Part shown: one piece after another, positions 1-9,840 of the stretch
Numbering within the stretch: position 1 is the first letter of the stretch
Layout of the letters: the number at the start of each line of letters is the position of its first letter
Source: Tiliqua scincoides
Taxonomy: Eukaryota; Chordata; Lepidosauria; Squamata; Scincidae
DNA length: 64,000 bases
Direction of reading: 5' to 3'
NCBI RefSeq assembly: GCF_035046505.1
Contig: NC_089822.1
Coordinates: 96,005,659 to 96,069,658 of the forward strand
Notes under the pieces: model-generated
Database searches by the model: none
Seen by the model: only the letters and a program-made list of their open reading frames with translations
What the model was told of the DNA's origin: nothing
Translations under genes and position numbers: made by a program

Positions 1-1679
1 CCACAATGCTTGGTAAGGGGGAAGCAAACCTGGATTCAGCAAGCAGCTCGTTGGGGGGGGGATGCGCCCCCTTAAAGATACCCAGATACTAAGGCTCAGT
101 GAAGCCTCACGAGCCAAAGGGCAACGTAAGCAAATTCCATGTGAATCCTGGCACCTGATGCTGGGGGTAGCTGGCTAAGCCCCTCAGCAACTGTAAAGGC
201 AGCTCTACTAAAACCCGCCAGTATCTTTCATATTTTGCAAGTCTCTTGTGTAATCCCGCCATCGCTCCTGGACCTAACTGAAAGGCCTCCTTATCTAGCA
301 CTATTAGTGAAGGCATGTGAGATAAAAAAAAAGGGGGGGGGGCCCTTCCTTTGGGAAGGGGGAAGGGAGTTGACCTGCCAAATCTGCTGAACCTGCATGT
401 CTTACTCCGGCAGCTGGATCAGCAAGGTTATGCCACCCATGCTCAGGTGGCATACTGGTTCATGTTGAGCCAAGGTCTCGGAGGACTGCGCTCAGAGTCC
501 AGGCATGCCCCTGAGCCGGCTGCCAGGATGCTCTTCCTAAAAGGGGGAAGAGCCCCAGCTCTGTCCTTAGTTATTCAAGAGACATGCTGGGCAAAAGTGT
601 CTGAGTGTTCATTTCAAAATGCCTAGAGAAGTGAAGCTCTCCCCAGACTCTTGCAGCCTCCCAAAGCTGGTTGCAACTTGGAACTTACAAAACTAAGAAA
701 ACATCTTTGGCCCAAGCCAAGAAACTAGCAACTACACTGCTACATCGTAACTGATGGTCGGGTCAAAGGCTTCAACCAATGAAGTAAAGGGGAGGGATCT
801 AATTGGTGCCGCTCCCCTTTCTGGCTGCTGGCGGAGGCAGTGCCTCCTCTGCAGCTAACCAGTGCTCACCCTCAGTGTCCAGACTGGGTCCAAGTCCACC
901 CTAAGGTGTGCGGAGACTGCTTGCTTTATGCTGCAGAGCCTGCAGGCATGAGCTCGTGAACAACTGCTCCTAGTGAAGTTGCCGTTGAGCTGCCTTCGAA
1001 AGTGCATGGGATCTGCACCCATGGCACATCTCCCAGCACCTAGGACTACTAAGCCTTGCTGCTAGCTATCAGGTGACTGCTATCTTTCCAGCTCTCCCAA
1101 GCCCCTTTGGGCAGCATAACCAGCCATGTCTCGAGTCCCACTGTGGGATCCTCCACCCCCAGTGGGGTTTTACTAGGTAGCGAAAAGCCCTAAATCTAGA
1201 AATGCTGCTCACAAGCATAGCTCTGCTGAGCACAATACACCATAGCCCTGACCGGCATGGTGTCTTCTGTCCCCATATTCTAAACTGGTTGGCCCCAGAG
1301 GGCACATCCAAATTACGGTTGAGGCGTAAATCAAAATCCCTTTAGCCATACTTGCAACTCCCTCCCCTCCCCAGCCTGGGGGGGGGGCAATATCCCTGTA
1401 AGATACTTTAAGTTTCTCTACTATCCCGACCACCAGACCCCTGGCTGCTCCTTGTCAGGTGCATAGTCTAAGTTGTCTGGGTTTTTTTTTGGGGGGGGAG
1501 GCAGCAGCCACAGCCACCTGCGCAAGCCAGTAAGGTGCTCCCTTTTAGGAGACCCTGGGGGGGGCTGAATTGGGCTGGGGGTAGTGCCCTCCTACATGGG
1601 AAGCCCCAGTTCCTTGCATCCCCATGTGCCTGTTTAGGAGCTACTGGATCTGGGCTGGCTTGCACTCACAGGAGCTCAT
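1..1679. other. Unassigned non-coding stretch, G-tract rich
   Basis: No recognised gene or repeat family. Short open frames occur on both strands but none resembles a known protein. The stretch is relatively GC-rich and contains several G runs of 8 or more (near 53-61, 331-341, 1379-1387, 1489-1497). It could be an old, unrecognised transposon or ordinary intergenic DNA. Confidence 0.5.
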
Positions 1680-1682
1680 CTT

Positions 1683-2112
1683 ATGCCTGTATACTCATCA
1701 GTAAGTCCCATTAAAATCGATGGAACACACTCCCAGGAAAGTGTGGACAGGATTGTAGCCTTAAGTCCAGCTATGTCTACCTGGAAACAAGACCCCTTAT
1801 ACTCGGTGGGACTTATTCCTTGGAAGTTGGAGCAAGCATCTGAGCCCTATGTTCCAAGCCTCAGCATGCGGACTCAGAAGCAAGCCCCATTATAGCCCCC
1901 ACGGGGCTTACCCCTGGCACGTGGGCGAGGACTGGAGCCCTATGTTCCAAGCCTCTGCATGCCCCAGGAGAAGCAAACCCCATTATAGCCCAAGGGGCTT
2001 CCTTCCTGGAAAGCGTGGTTGGGGTTGCAGCCCCAGCGCTTAAGCCTCTGCCTGGCTCCTCAGATGTAAGCCCCATTACAGTCCCTGGGGCTTACTCCCA
2101 TGAAAGTGGGTG
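1683..2112 (+). repeat. Tandem array of about five degenerate 85-95 bp palindromic-element units
   Basis: The segment repeats the pattern of the 90-bp element seen elsewhere in the window: ATGTCTACTCAGAAGTAAG, then CCCATT, then GGGGCTTACTCCCAGG, then GTGGA-AGGATTG-AGCC. Units begin near 1683, 1768, 1850, 1940 and 2040. They have diverged from one another, so the array is not a recent satellite. Elsewhere the element occurs singly or in loose pairs, so head-to-tail repetition is unusual. A further unit lies at 2460-2540. Confidence 0.7.
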
Positions 2113-2459
2113 ACGGTGGAGGCACGACACCACAGGAATCCGGAGGTCTTCCGCTCAGCGGGACACCTCCTGGAGCCCTGGGCTTGCCTGCCAGTCGAGC
2201 GCAGGGCGCTGCAACAGTCCTGCAGCTTGCACAGTGTGTGGCCAGGCGCCTGCGCCTTTGGGAGGGCTCTGCGCCATAGGGAGGCTGCTCCCACGTGGAG
2301 CACAGTGCCCCTCTCCAGCAACCCCTGTGGGCGCCCTCCCGGGAAGCAGCAGAAGGAGCTGTGAGCGCCAAGTACGCTGGAGACCCCAGCAGGGAGACCT
2401 AACTCCAAGCTGAAAGGCAGCAGCCTGCCCCCTCCGCCCAGCAGGCCAGGGACTGAGCG
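2113..2459. other. GC-rich spacer inside the tandem array
   Basis: About 345 bases of GC-rich sequence separate the five-unit block from the next unit. Overlapping open frames on both strands are explained by GC content and match no family I know. It may be an insertion into the array or diverged array sequence. Confidence 0.4.
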
Positions 2460-2540
2460 CACACTCCAAGCATGTCTGCTCAAAAGCAAGTCCCCTGCGC
2501 TCCATGGGGCTTACTCCCAGGAAAATGTGCCTGGACTGCA
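2460..2540 (+). repeat. Additional unit of the 90-bp palindromic element
   Basis: Contains CATGTCTGCTCAAAAGCAAG followed by TCCATGGGGCTTACTCCCAGG, the two arms seen in the 90-bp element. It has the same orientation as the array at 1683-2112 and is separated from it by a GC-rich spacer. Confidence 0.65.
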
Positions 2541-2880
2541 CCTGATCCTTTCCTTGGGCAGAGCCTGTCCAACCCCCATCCCCACCTTACAGATCAAACA
2601 CGCTGCAAGTGGAATCCAGCGGAGGAGGCCTCTTCGGAAGTTGCACTGGTCCCGAGTCCAAGGTGGCTGGATGGGGTCAGGTTGCCCACGAGCAAAGAAG
2701 GAAGGGGGGGCTGTTGCTGTGTCCTTAAATCTCTGCTCCCCCCAGCCACAGCCCTCCACCAGTCCCCTCAGGGGAAGGGGCTCCTGTGTTCTGGCCTGGC
2801 CATACTAACTCTGATCTCCCTGCTGTAATTGGGCGATCGGGAGACCCAAGCCCATTTTGTGGTGTAAGGATGTTTTCTTC
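2541..2880. other. Unassigned stretch
   Basis: GC-rich DNA with no recognised repeat or coding match. A short G run lies near 2705-2711. Confidence 0.4.
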
Positions 2881-3075
2881 TCTACTTGTTGAAGTGCTGC
2901 TTAAACAAAAGCACATGATCGAGCTTTATAAAATTATGCCCAGTGTGGAGACAGTGGACAACCAGGAGGCTTTCTTCCTCTCTCAGACTGTTAGCACTTG
3001 GGGTCATCCAGGGAATTAGATTGGCAGGAGTCAGGGTAGAAAGGGAAAAACACTTCACACAATACATAATTTCTC
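2881..3075 (+). mobile_element. LINE fragment, CR1/L2 clade, end of reverse transcriptase ORF
   Basis: The plus-strand frame reads HMIELYKIMPSVETVDNQEA and then WGHPGN. This resembles the conserved MIETYKIM...VDRE...RGHPLKL region after the thumb of CR1/L2-type reverse transcriptases; the CR1 copy at 22443-23700 reads MIETYKIMQGMDRVDRE there. The frame does not continue cleanly, so this is a short, old fragment. CR1 and L2 cannot be separated with confidence. Confidence 0.6.
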
Positions 3076-3135
3076 TAATGTTGCCATTTGTATTTGGTAG
3101 CAACGGACGGAGAGAAAAGAGAGCAAGGCCCCCTT

Positions 3136-3264
3136 CATTGGCCTGGCAACAACCAACTGTCATTGGGCTTCTCTCCAAGAACTGTGTAGTCCTGCTGCTG
3201 TTTCTGTTGCTGCAGAGGGAGTAACAGGCCAGGAAAGTGCTCTCCATTGGCCTGGCAAGAACCA
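3136..3264. repeat. Pair of 20-bp direct repeats about 109 bp apart
   Basis: CATTGGCCTGGCAACAACCA at 3136-3155 recurs with one change at 3245-3264. Between them lies a CTGCTG-rich stretch. This could be an old local duplication or paired sites in an unrecognised element. No function can be assigned. Confidence 0.5.
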
Positions 3265-3434
3265 GGATGACACTGCAATGAAGCCTAAGTGAGCGTGCAT
3301 CAAAGAGGCACATATGCTTCTTTCATTTCGCCCTGCCTCCACTTCTTCTGTGGTCTCCCTGTCTCATTTTAGGTTGTGAGCCTCATGGGAACAGGGTGCT
3401 ATCCCCTCATGTGCTACGAAAACCGCCTTGAGAT

Positions 3435-3705
3435 CAGAGCTGGCCCATCCACGAGGCCAACTGAAACAGGAGCCTCAGGTAGCGAATTGATGAAGGGGGC
3501 ACCCATGTTTTGCCTCCACTGCTTCTCCTTTTCTTTCGTGGATTGGGAAAGAAAGAGGGAGACAGAGTGGAAGAGGAAATGGGGAGAAGAGAGTGTTGAG
3601 CTAGAACATTGGACAGTGGAAGGAGCAGAGGCTGGCACATCTTTGGGTAGGCGGGCAGAATTTAGCGTGCTGCCTCAGGCATCAGGAGATCTTGGGTCAG
3701 CCCTG
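3435..3705 (+). mobile_element. Non-autonomous hAT-like element, family A
   Basis: Starts CAGAGCTGGCCC and ends GGGTCAGCCCTG, giving short inverted ends of the CAG...CTG type. The 8 bases on the left (CTTGAGAT) and on the right (TTTGATAT) agree at 6 of 8, as in an old hAT target duplication. The interior has the purine-rich tract seen in the other copies (13432, 28461, 34553, 47709). It has no coding capacity of its own. Confidence 0.65.
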
Positions 3706-5511
3706 TTTGATATTATTTTTGTTTAAAAGTTATAGATCAATATTAAACACACAAACAGGAAAAGGCCTCTACTGTTTTCAGAACTGTTTTGGTGTTCGTA
3801 ATGTCCCGTTCCTGCAAGTCGGTGAGTTGGCGCAGCTTTCTTCGACCTTCCACTGTTAGTGGGAAAGACTCAAAGAGCATTCTCACAGATATTCTGAGGA
3901 CAGATTCTCCTTTGGGAATACCTGGTCGCTTCTGATGCCACTGGGCTGGAAAACAATAGAGACTTGCTCGGAGCCAGAAAGATTCTGCAGTTCCTTCGGA
4001 GCCCAGAGCCATTAGGATTGTGAAGAGTGATCACAGTCTCAGAACCTTGGCTGTTGAGTGAACCAAGAGAATGGGTTGAATCGTCAAGCGGCTAGGTTAA
4101 TTTATTTCCTGAGAGGGTACACTTAGTGCAAAGAGAATACTGAAAAACATCTTTTCCACAAACAAGCAACAAGCAAGGGTCAATTGTGTTGCAATCGCTC
4201 TATATTTACGTCCAAGCTTGTACAGTCGGAAGGATACTTCAGACGTTCCTGTATGTTTTCCCCCTTATGAGTGATGGAGAGCTCGAACCTGGAACCGTGG
4301 CTGTTTACACTTCTGAGCTGAACACATGAGAAAAAAATATTGCCACAGCAGCGGACACACAATGATAAAAGGTACCAATTAAGACTTGGAGGTGGATGTG
4401 GTCAGTCAGGGCCAGTTTTAACATGATGTGGGTGATTTTTGCCTCAAAGTGTGTCTCCACCCCCTGCACTGCAGCAGGGAGTGGACTGCCCTCAGCTGCA
4501 GTCAGCACCTCACATGGGCTTAAACCTCCATTCAGAGGCCAGCGTGGTGAGTGCAGCTCTTGTGGGTCCTGTTACTCACTGCTGCTTCCAATTGGCCCAA
4601 CATCGGGCCACTCTGGAAGAAGCTTCCACCCACCACTGCTTCTGATTGGTGTGACATTGGACCACTCTGGAAGCAGTAGGCACCTGGCTCAGACTGCTGG
4701 CTGCTGCTCATTGTGGGTAAGTGGGGAGGGGTGCTGCAAGGACCATACAGAATTGGGCCACGCACCTTCTAAGGCCAGCTCCGTAGTCAGTCATTATGTC
4801 TTCTCAGAGAAACTTGATAGTATGGAAGGGATTGTTTCTCCTTACAGACTCATCAGATCTCCTCCAGAGAACACATGTTCACATCTGGGTGTATACGCCA
4901 GAGAGGGGAAAAAAACTCCCATATTAATACCATTGTGTGCGAACATTAGCCACAAATGTCTGTTGATACATGAATTGGAGCTGCAGCAAAATGGACACAA
5001 ACCCTACAGTGTACACTGGTTCCCCAAATGACAAACGTCAGAGTTACAGATGGCCATATCAGTGCTTTTCATGCAGTAGGAGTCATTTGTTATGCTTTTG
5101 GGCAGGTACGATAGCATGAGCCAGTTGTTTCAACATACATACGTTCTGATTTCCATACAAACCTCAAGAACAGAATTAGGGTGTATCTTGGGGACTTAGT
5201 GTACACAATTTTTGTCTCATGCACAGATGATGATGACGATGACGATTTCTATACCATCTTTCTCACTGACTCTCATAATGGGTGAGAGTCTTACAGACCC
5301 AAGGTTGTTCACATAGGCAGGCTATCAACAACTCCCCCATTTACAAATGAAGTGTTACAATTAATGTTGTATGAGAAATGCATATAATTCTTCCAGATGT
5401 TTTCCTTCTTGTGTGGTTATCATTCTTTTGCCAACACATGCCGTCCGAGCTTCCAGCAGGTCACATACATGTGAATGAGGAAAATGTCAAGTGTGAAACA
5501 TCTTTTAACCC
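3706..5511. other. Unassigned stretch with one short tandem dimer
   Basis: No host exon recognised. A 211-codon open frame runs through 4396-5031 but matches no family and crosses the local tandem repeat at 4582-4673, so I treat it as chance. A short GATGATGATGACGATGACG tract lies near 5227-5245. Confidence 0.45.
4582..4673 (+). repeat. Tandem dimer with 54-bp period
   Basis: CTGCTTCCAATTGG...CACTCTGGAAG (4582-4619) is repeated as CTGCTTCTGATTGG...CACTCTGGAAG (4636-4673). The units have diverged, so the duplication is not recent. Confidence 0.7.
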
Positions 5512-5620
5512 AGTGCTGCCCAACCGGTGACCCAATGGTTGGATGTAGTCCTCAAAACAGTGTTAGTTGGCATCCTCCCCCAAATTCTTTTGGACATGTG
5601 AAGTTGCTTTTGGCTGCACC
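5512..5620 (+). mobile_element. Possible hAT end fragment
   Basis: CAGTGCTGCCCAACCGGTGACCC resembles hAT/Charlie-type termini in short form (CAG...CCCAACC). Only one end can be seen, so the assignment is tentative. Confidence 0.3.
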
Positions 5621-5738
5621 AAACCATTAAACCATCTAGCTCAGTATTGTCTACAGCAGTTTCAGAAAAGAGACTTACCCAGTCTTGCCTGGAAGTGTCC
5701 TCCCTTAAACACATCAGAGATTGAACATATCAATCACA

Positions 5739-5893
5739 TCAGGGATTGACAGCTATTGCTGTCACTGACTGACAGTAGACCTCCAGAATCTCAGACAGGA
5801 TTCTTTCCTAGCCCTTCTTGAAAATGCCAGAGCTCAAACCTGAAATGACTTGCATACAAAACAGGTGATTTACAACTGAGCTAAAAAAAAAAT
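5739..5893 (-). mobile_element. tRNA-derived SINE fragment
   Basis: On the minus strand it reads TTAGCTCAGTTGTAAATCAC (A-box region), then TTTGTATGCAAG, then CAGGTTTGAGCTCTGGCATT (B-box region), followed by a GACCTCC-type body. This is the arrangement of the tRNA-headed SINEs at 36102 and 39055. It is degraded and is not a functional tRNA. Confidence 0.6.
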
Positions 5894-6733
5894 CAGTGCT
5901 GTCATACTACTTCATGTACAGTATGTTGTCCATGATACAGATGTGCATCTGGAGCAGCATCTCAGGCTGGCACTGAATAGTCTAAAAAAGAGATGAACAA
6001 AAGAACCAACAAATCCAAGAAAGTTGATGGACATTGTTCAGGAGGCGATTCCTTCTCCTTACACTTGCGTGAGTTCACACCCTGACAGTTTGTCCTCCAG
6101 TTTTGCAAGTTGTGCTGCCCCCAAAAGTCAAATCAGTTAAATCAGTGAGGTTTTAAAGATGCTACTCAACAGCTCTCCCAAACGGCTGTTGTCTCCCCTT
6201 TGCTGCTGAGCAAACCAGTTGCAGGTGGACTGGAGCTCGATCCAGAGCCCAGCCAAAGAGACCTTCTGACCTGCAGCATCCTAGATCCTTGCAGGAAGGC
6301 CATAGGCTGCCTCGAATGACTTCATGATTTTTCCTTAAGTGAGAAAAGAATGTCTTTTTGTTCACTTGTTTGATGAGGTCCACCTCTTCTTAACAGCACA
6401 CTGCATGTTGTCCATTATCTGGTGCTACAGCATGTTGAAAGGCTGATCCGGAAACAGGTGAAAATTGTGTTTCATGACAAGCCATGAATCCAGCAAGAAA
6501 TGTGTAGAATGCCAAAGACTGTGTTTTACCACACCTCTTGAGCACACTCTTCCCTCCTGCAATGTGAGTGCATTCGGCTTTACTTTCAGGGATGGGGGTG
6601 AGGTAATTGCATGATGAAATGCTGGGGCTATTTATATAAACGTACAGGTACACACTTCTTAGAACTTTCAAAACATGTTAAAATGATAATGCTTAGCTGT
6701 TCCATAACAGCAGAGTGTTCTTAATGCTTCGAA
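5894..6733. other. Unassigned stretch
   Basis: No gene or clear repeat recognised. The base composition is ordinary and open frames are short. Confidence 0.45.
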
Positions 6734-6824
6734 CAGCACAATCCTAGGCCTGTCTACTCAGAAGTAAGTCCCCTTGTGTTCAGTGGCGCTTACTCCCAGG
6801 GAGGTGTGCATAGAACTGCAGCCC
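6734..6824 (+). mobile_element. 90-bp palindromic MITE-like element
   Basis: CAGCACAATCCTAGG at the left, TACTCAGAAGTAAG in the left arm, GCTTACTCCCAGG in the right arm, and TAGAACTGCAGCCC at the right. It matches the better-preserved copies at 25701 and 31428. Confidence 0.75.
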
Positions 6825-7547
6825 AACAACCCAGCAGGGCAGATTAGCAGTCATACTCCTGTATTGCAGAAGTGGGGCTGGGGCTGAATGAATACTAGCT
6901 GGTCTAAGAACGTCCCTGCTGAGTTCATGGCAGAGATGAGATTTCATCTGGGAACTTCTTGATTCATGGCCAACCATGTCTTTCACTGCACCAAAGAACT
7001 ATTTTCACAACCCATTTTTTTTAAATCATATTTTTAAATATTTTTTTTAAAAACTGGATATCAGCAATAGGTTGATGGATTAGAAATAAATCTAAGATGA
7101 TTTATTCATCTGGCTGGCTTGACTCGCAAGCCAAACATTTGGTGAATGAGAAATATTATACAGACGCACACTGTTTTCCTCCTTGGTGATGCACATGTGA
7201 GAGATCGGGCTTTGAAACATTAGCCAGGACAAAGCTTGTAGTCCCATCCATGATCATGACAACACTTTTTTCCAGTGACCAGGACAATGAGGAGAGTCAC
7301 TGTAGCTAAATGTACCACCCAGCTTACACTTCTGCTTCCTCATAGAACAATATTCTGGGTTGTCAGATTGTTGGGGCCAGTTCCCTGGAGACAAGGTGTC
7401 CATCAAACAGATATGGAAGTCAGGCAGTCCAAGAGCAGATCAGTCTGAGGCCATGCCACTGTTAACAGCCAGGTAGAATTGTATTGGTTCCCTTGGATCC
7501 CCTGATCCCCTGGGTCGATTGCAGCAATAGAGTATTACCCTCTGGTC
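6825..7547. other. Unassigned AT-rich stretch
   Basis: No gene recognised. An A/T-rich patch lies near 7014-7055. Confidence 0.45.
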
Positions 7548-7745
7548 CAGTGTTTCTCAAACTGTGGGTCGGGACCCACTAGGTGGGTCGCAAGACAATT
7601 TCAGGTGGGTGTCCATTCATTTCAATATTTTATTTTTAATATATTAGAATTGATGCTACCATGATATGTGACTGCATTTGGGGAAATGTTATAGACCTGT
7701 ACTTTTAACAAACTACCATGTATATGCACACATGCACAGGCTTAG
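7548..7745 (+). mobile_element. hAT-type non-autonomous element, one end
   Basis: Begins CAGTGTTTCTCAAACTGTGG followed by GTCGGGACCCACTAGGTGGG, a well-known type of hAT terminus. It then has the AT-rich body (TTTTATTTTTAATATATTAG) typical of the family. The opposite end is not seen. The elements at 19171 and 61512 look like the other terminus of a related family. Confidence 0.7.
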
Positions 7746-8877
7746 GGCTGAACGCAGAGGGAGAGACTTCCAGATTCAGAGGCTGGCGTTCTGAATGAGG
7801 CCCTTCTGTGTTACTTACTTTATGGTCTAACTGGAGGAGCCTTGTTTGCAGACACAGGAGCTTCCCTGTAGTCTTAGATTAGAACATATTGTGTTAGCCT
7901 GGAGTTTGTAGACGAATAAATTTTCACGAGACAAAATCAATTTGCCTGCATCTTTGCCTGGGAGAAGAATACTCTTGGTAAAAATACATTCTAAAAATAT
8001 TGGAACTTCCCATTTAGTTATTTTTCCCCCCTGAAATTAAATTTAATTTGCATTTACATTTGGGTACAATTTGCCAAACCAAGAGAGTATTACCAGAAAA
8101 CAGATTCATTATAGATGGAAGAGTTTTCAGAATAAACATGAACGGATGGGAGAATGGGATGGTAATTAAACATTATGACAATTTTCCTAGCAAGGCAAAG
8201 AGAATTTTCTTCCCTTTGAATTATTTAACTCAGGATAATCTGTTTCTGTCTTTAGGTTTGGTTGCTGCCCTGTGCTTGTATAGTGCAGGGGTATTATGGT
8301 TTGGAAATAAGTTGAATTTAGAAGGAATAAGTGGGCTAATTAATTGGGCTCTGATGCATAAATCAAACTGCTAAAAAGAGAGACAACCTTCCTAGATGCG
8401 GAAATACATGCTCAGATGCAGTGCAATACCATCCTCTATCATAGCGGTCTCTAAACTGCAGACCACCGCATAGCAAAATTGCCTTCCCCATCCTGCATGG
8501 CTCTTACTACTCTGCACTGCTGTCTCTTATCTGTCCAGCTGATCTTGTCAAAAGGTTGCTCCGGGCAGCCACTCCTGCCCCCATATCAGTGCCCAAAGCC
8601 TCCTGGGGCAACAGGCAGTGACAGTAGCTGCCCGATCCAACTTTCTGACAAGATTGGCTGGAAAGATAAGAGGCACCAGCACGGAAAGGTAAGAGCCACG
8701 CAGGACGGGGAAGGCTTTTTCCAGGCACCAGATCAGGCTTGGCACTGGCTGATGTATCATATAAAATACATTTTCTTTCTTTTTGACATGCATGCTTCAT
8801 GGTTGAGTGGGGGGGATGGATGCAGGGAGGAGGCAGGGACAATCGAAGCTTTCCAAATCTGTAGGGAAGAATTGATT
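7746..8877. other. Unassigned stretch, possible hAT end at 8442
   Basis: Mostly unassigned. The sequence near 8442 (AGCGGTCTCTAAACTGCAGACC) resembles a hAT terminus, but no matching end was found. The 108-codon frame near 8048-8374 is AT-rich and not protein-like. Confidence 0.35.
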
Positions 8878-9440
8878 CAGCGCAATCCTAACTTGCACTG
8901 GAACAGGCAGGCTTGCACTGTATCCAGTGCAAATTTGGGGCTGGTTGAGTCTTGGCCCAAGGCAAGGGGGAAAAGAGTCCCCTTAGCCCATGGAGAGCTG
9001 CAGTGGCCCCAATGGGTCTACTTGGATCTGTGCCACCTGATGAGGTGGCATAGGTCTGAGCAGAACGGAGCAGCCAGGAGCCGCTCCATGCTGCCTGGGA
9101 ACAGGGGCTAGGATTCAACATAACTGCCAGGTCCTAGCCCCACCTCCCAATCCCCCCTGCCCATAGGCCTGCCCACCACCCACCCTCCCCCGCGCCGAAA
9201 CAACTCATCCCCACCCTCCACCCCTTCCCCAGACCCTTGTACTGGTCAAGCTTAGCCAGCTCAGCTGCCTTCTCCTGCTGCCACAGAGGCTGGATTTGAC
9301 CCCTGCAGTCCAGCGCACCACCGTGTGCTGGCGCGGCTTACTTCCATGGAAGCGCAAACAAGCTTTATGGCATGTTTGCGACTCTCTTGGGCAGGCACAA
9401 GGGACTTCGCCAGCCCAGGGTGATGTCAAGATTGCGCCCT
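8878..9440 (+). mobile_element. Long palindromic-end element (family L), GC-rich
   Basis: Left end CAGCGCAATCCTAACTTGCA and right end GATTGCGCCCT are inverted relative to each other. The interior (GTGCCACCTGATGAGGTGGC, then GGAGCCGCTCCATGCTGCC, then a C-rich tract) is shared with 33843-34370. It contains no transposase-like frame. Family L copies share outward ends with the 90-bp and 178-bp elements. Confidence 0.6.
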
Positions 9441-9654
9441 TTGTGTTGTCTAGATTTGGCCCAAGGCAATGTTGTCCAGCATTATACTTTGATTTCCAGG
9501 CTGTGCTCAGATAATGTTCAGCAAAATCACTACAGTTTAAGCATACCTTTAAGACACCTTCTGTGTTTATGTAAAGCATGAAATGTCTGAAGTGGCCCAT
9601 AGACTGGCGCATGCGTGATGTCAGGGTTTGGCCAGGTTAAGCACTGGCTGAAGG

Positions 9655-9840
9655 ACTGTGTCCAGTAGAGGGTCCACCTGACCAGCCCAATCCCTGAACA
9701 CTCAGTATTGATGGCAGTGGTAACACCCAATGTCCTCACTAGGGAGCATTCGGAAGCACCAAAACGAGATTGACCACTGCAGGGATGTCCCCCAGGGCCC
9801 ACAGCAACCTAGTGCCAATACTGATTTGGAGATGTAAGAA
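9655..9840 (+). repeat. Dispersed repeat B, copy 1
   Basis: CTCAGTATTGATGGCAGTGG followed by TAACACCCAATGT and CCCACAGCAACCT recurs with changes at 22084-22270. The family is unknown to me. The two copies have the same orientation. Confidence 0.6.

Noticed and set aside
1683-2112. CRISPR-like repeat array
   Set aside because: Units are degenerate, adjoining, match a dispersed eukaryotic element, and there are no unique spacers or cas genes.
4270-4345. Minus-strand tRNA-like head (CAGGTTCGAGCTCTCC)
   Set aside because: Only a B-box-like motif and a weak A-box were seen, too little to call a SINE.
4396-5031. 211-codon open frame as a protein-coding gene
   Set aside because: No recognisable domain, it includes a local tandem repeat, and lacks any sign of splice sites or conservation; chance remains the best account.
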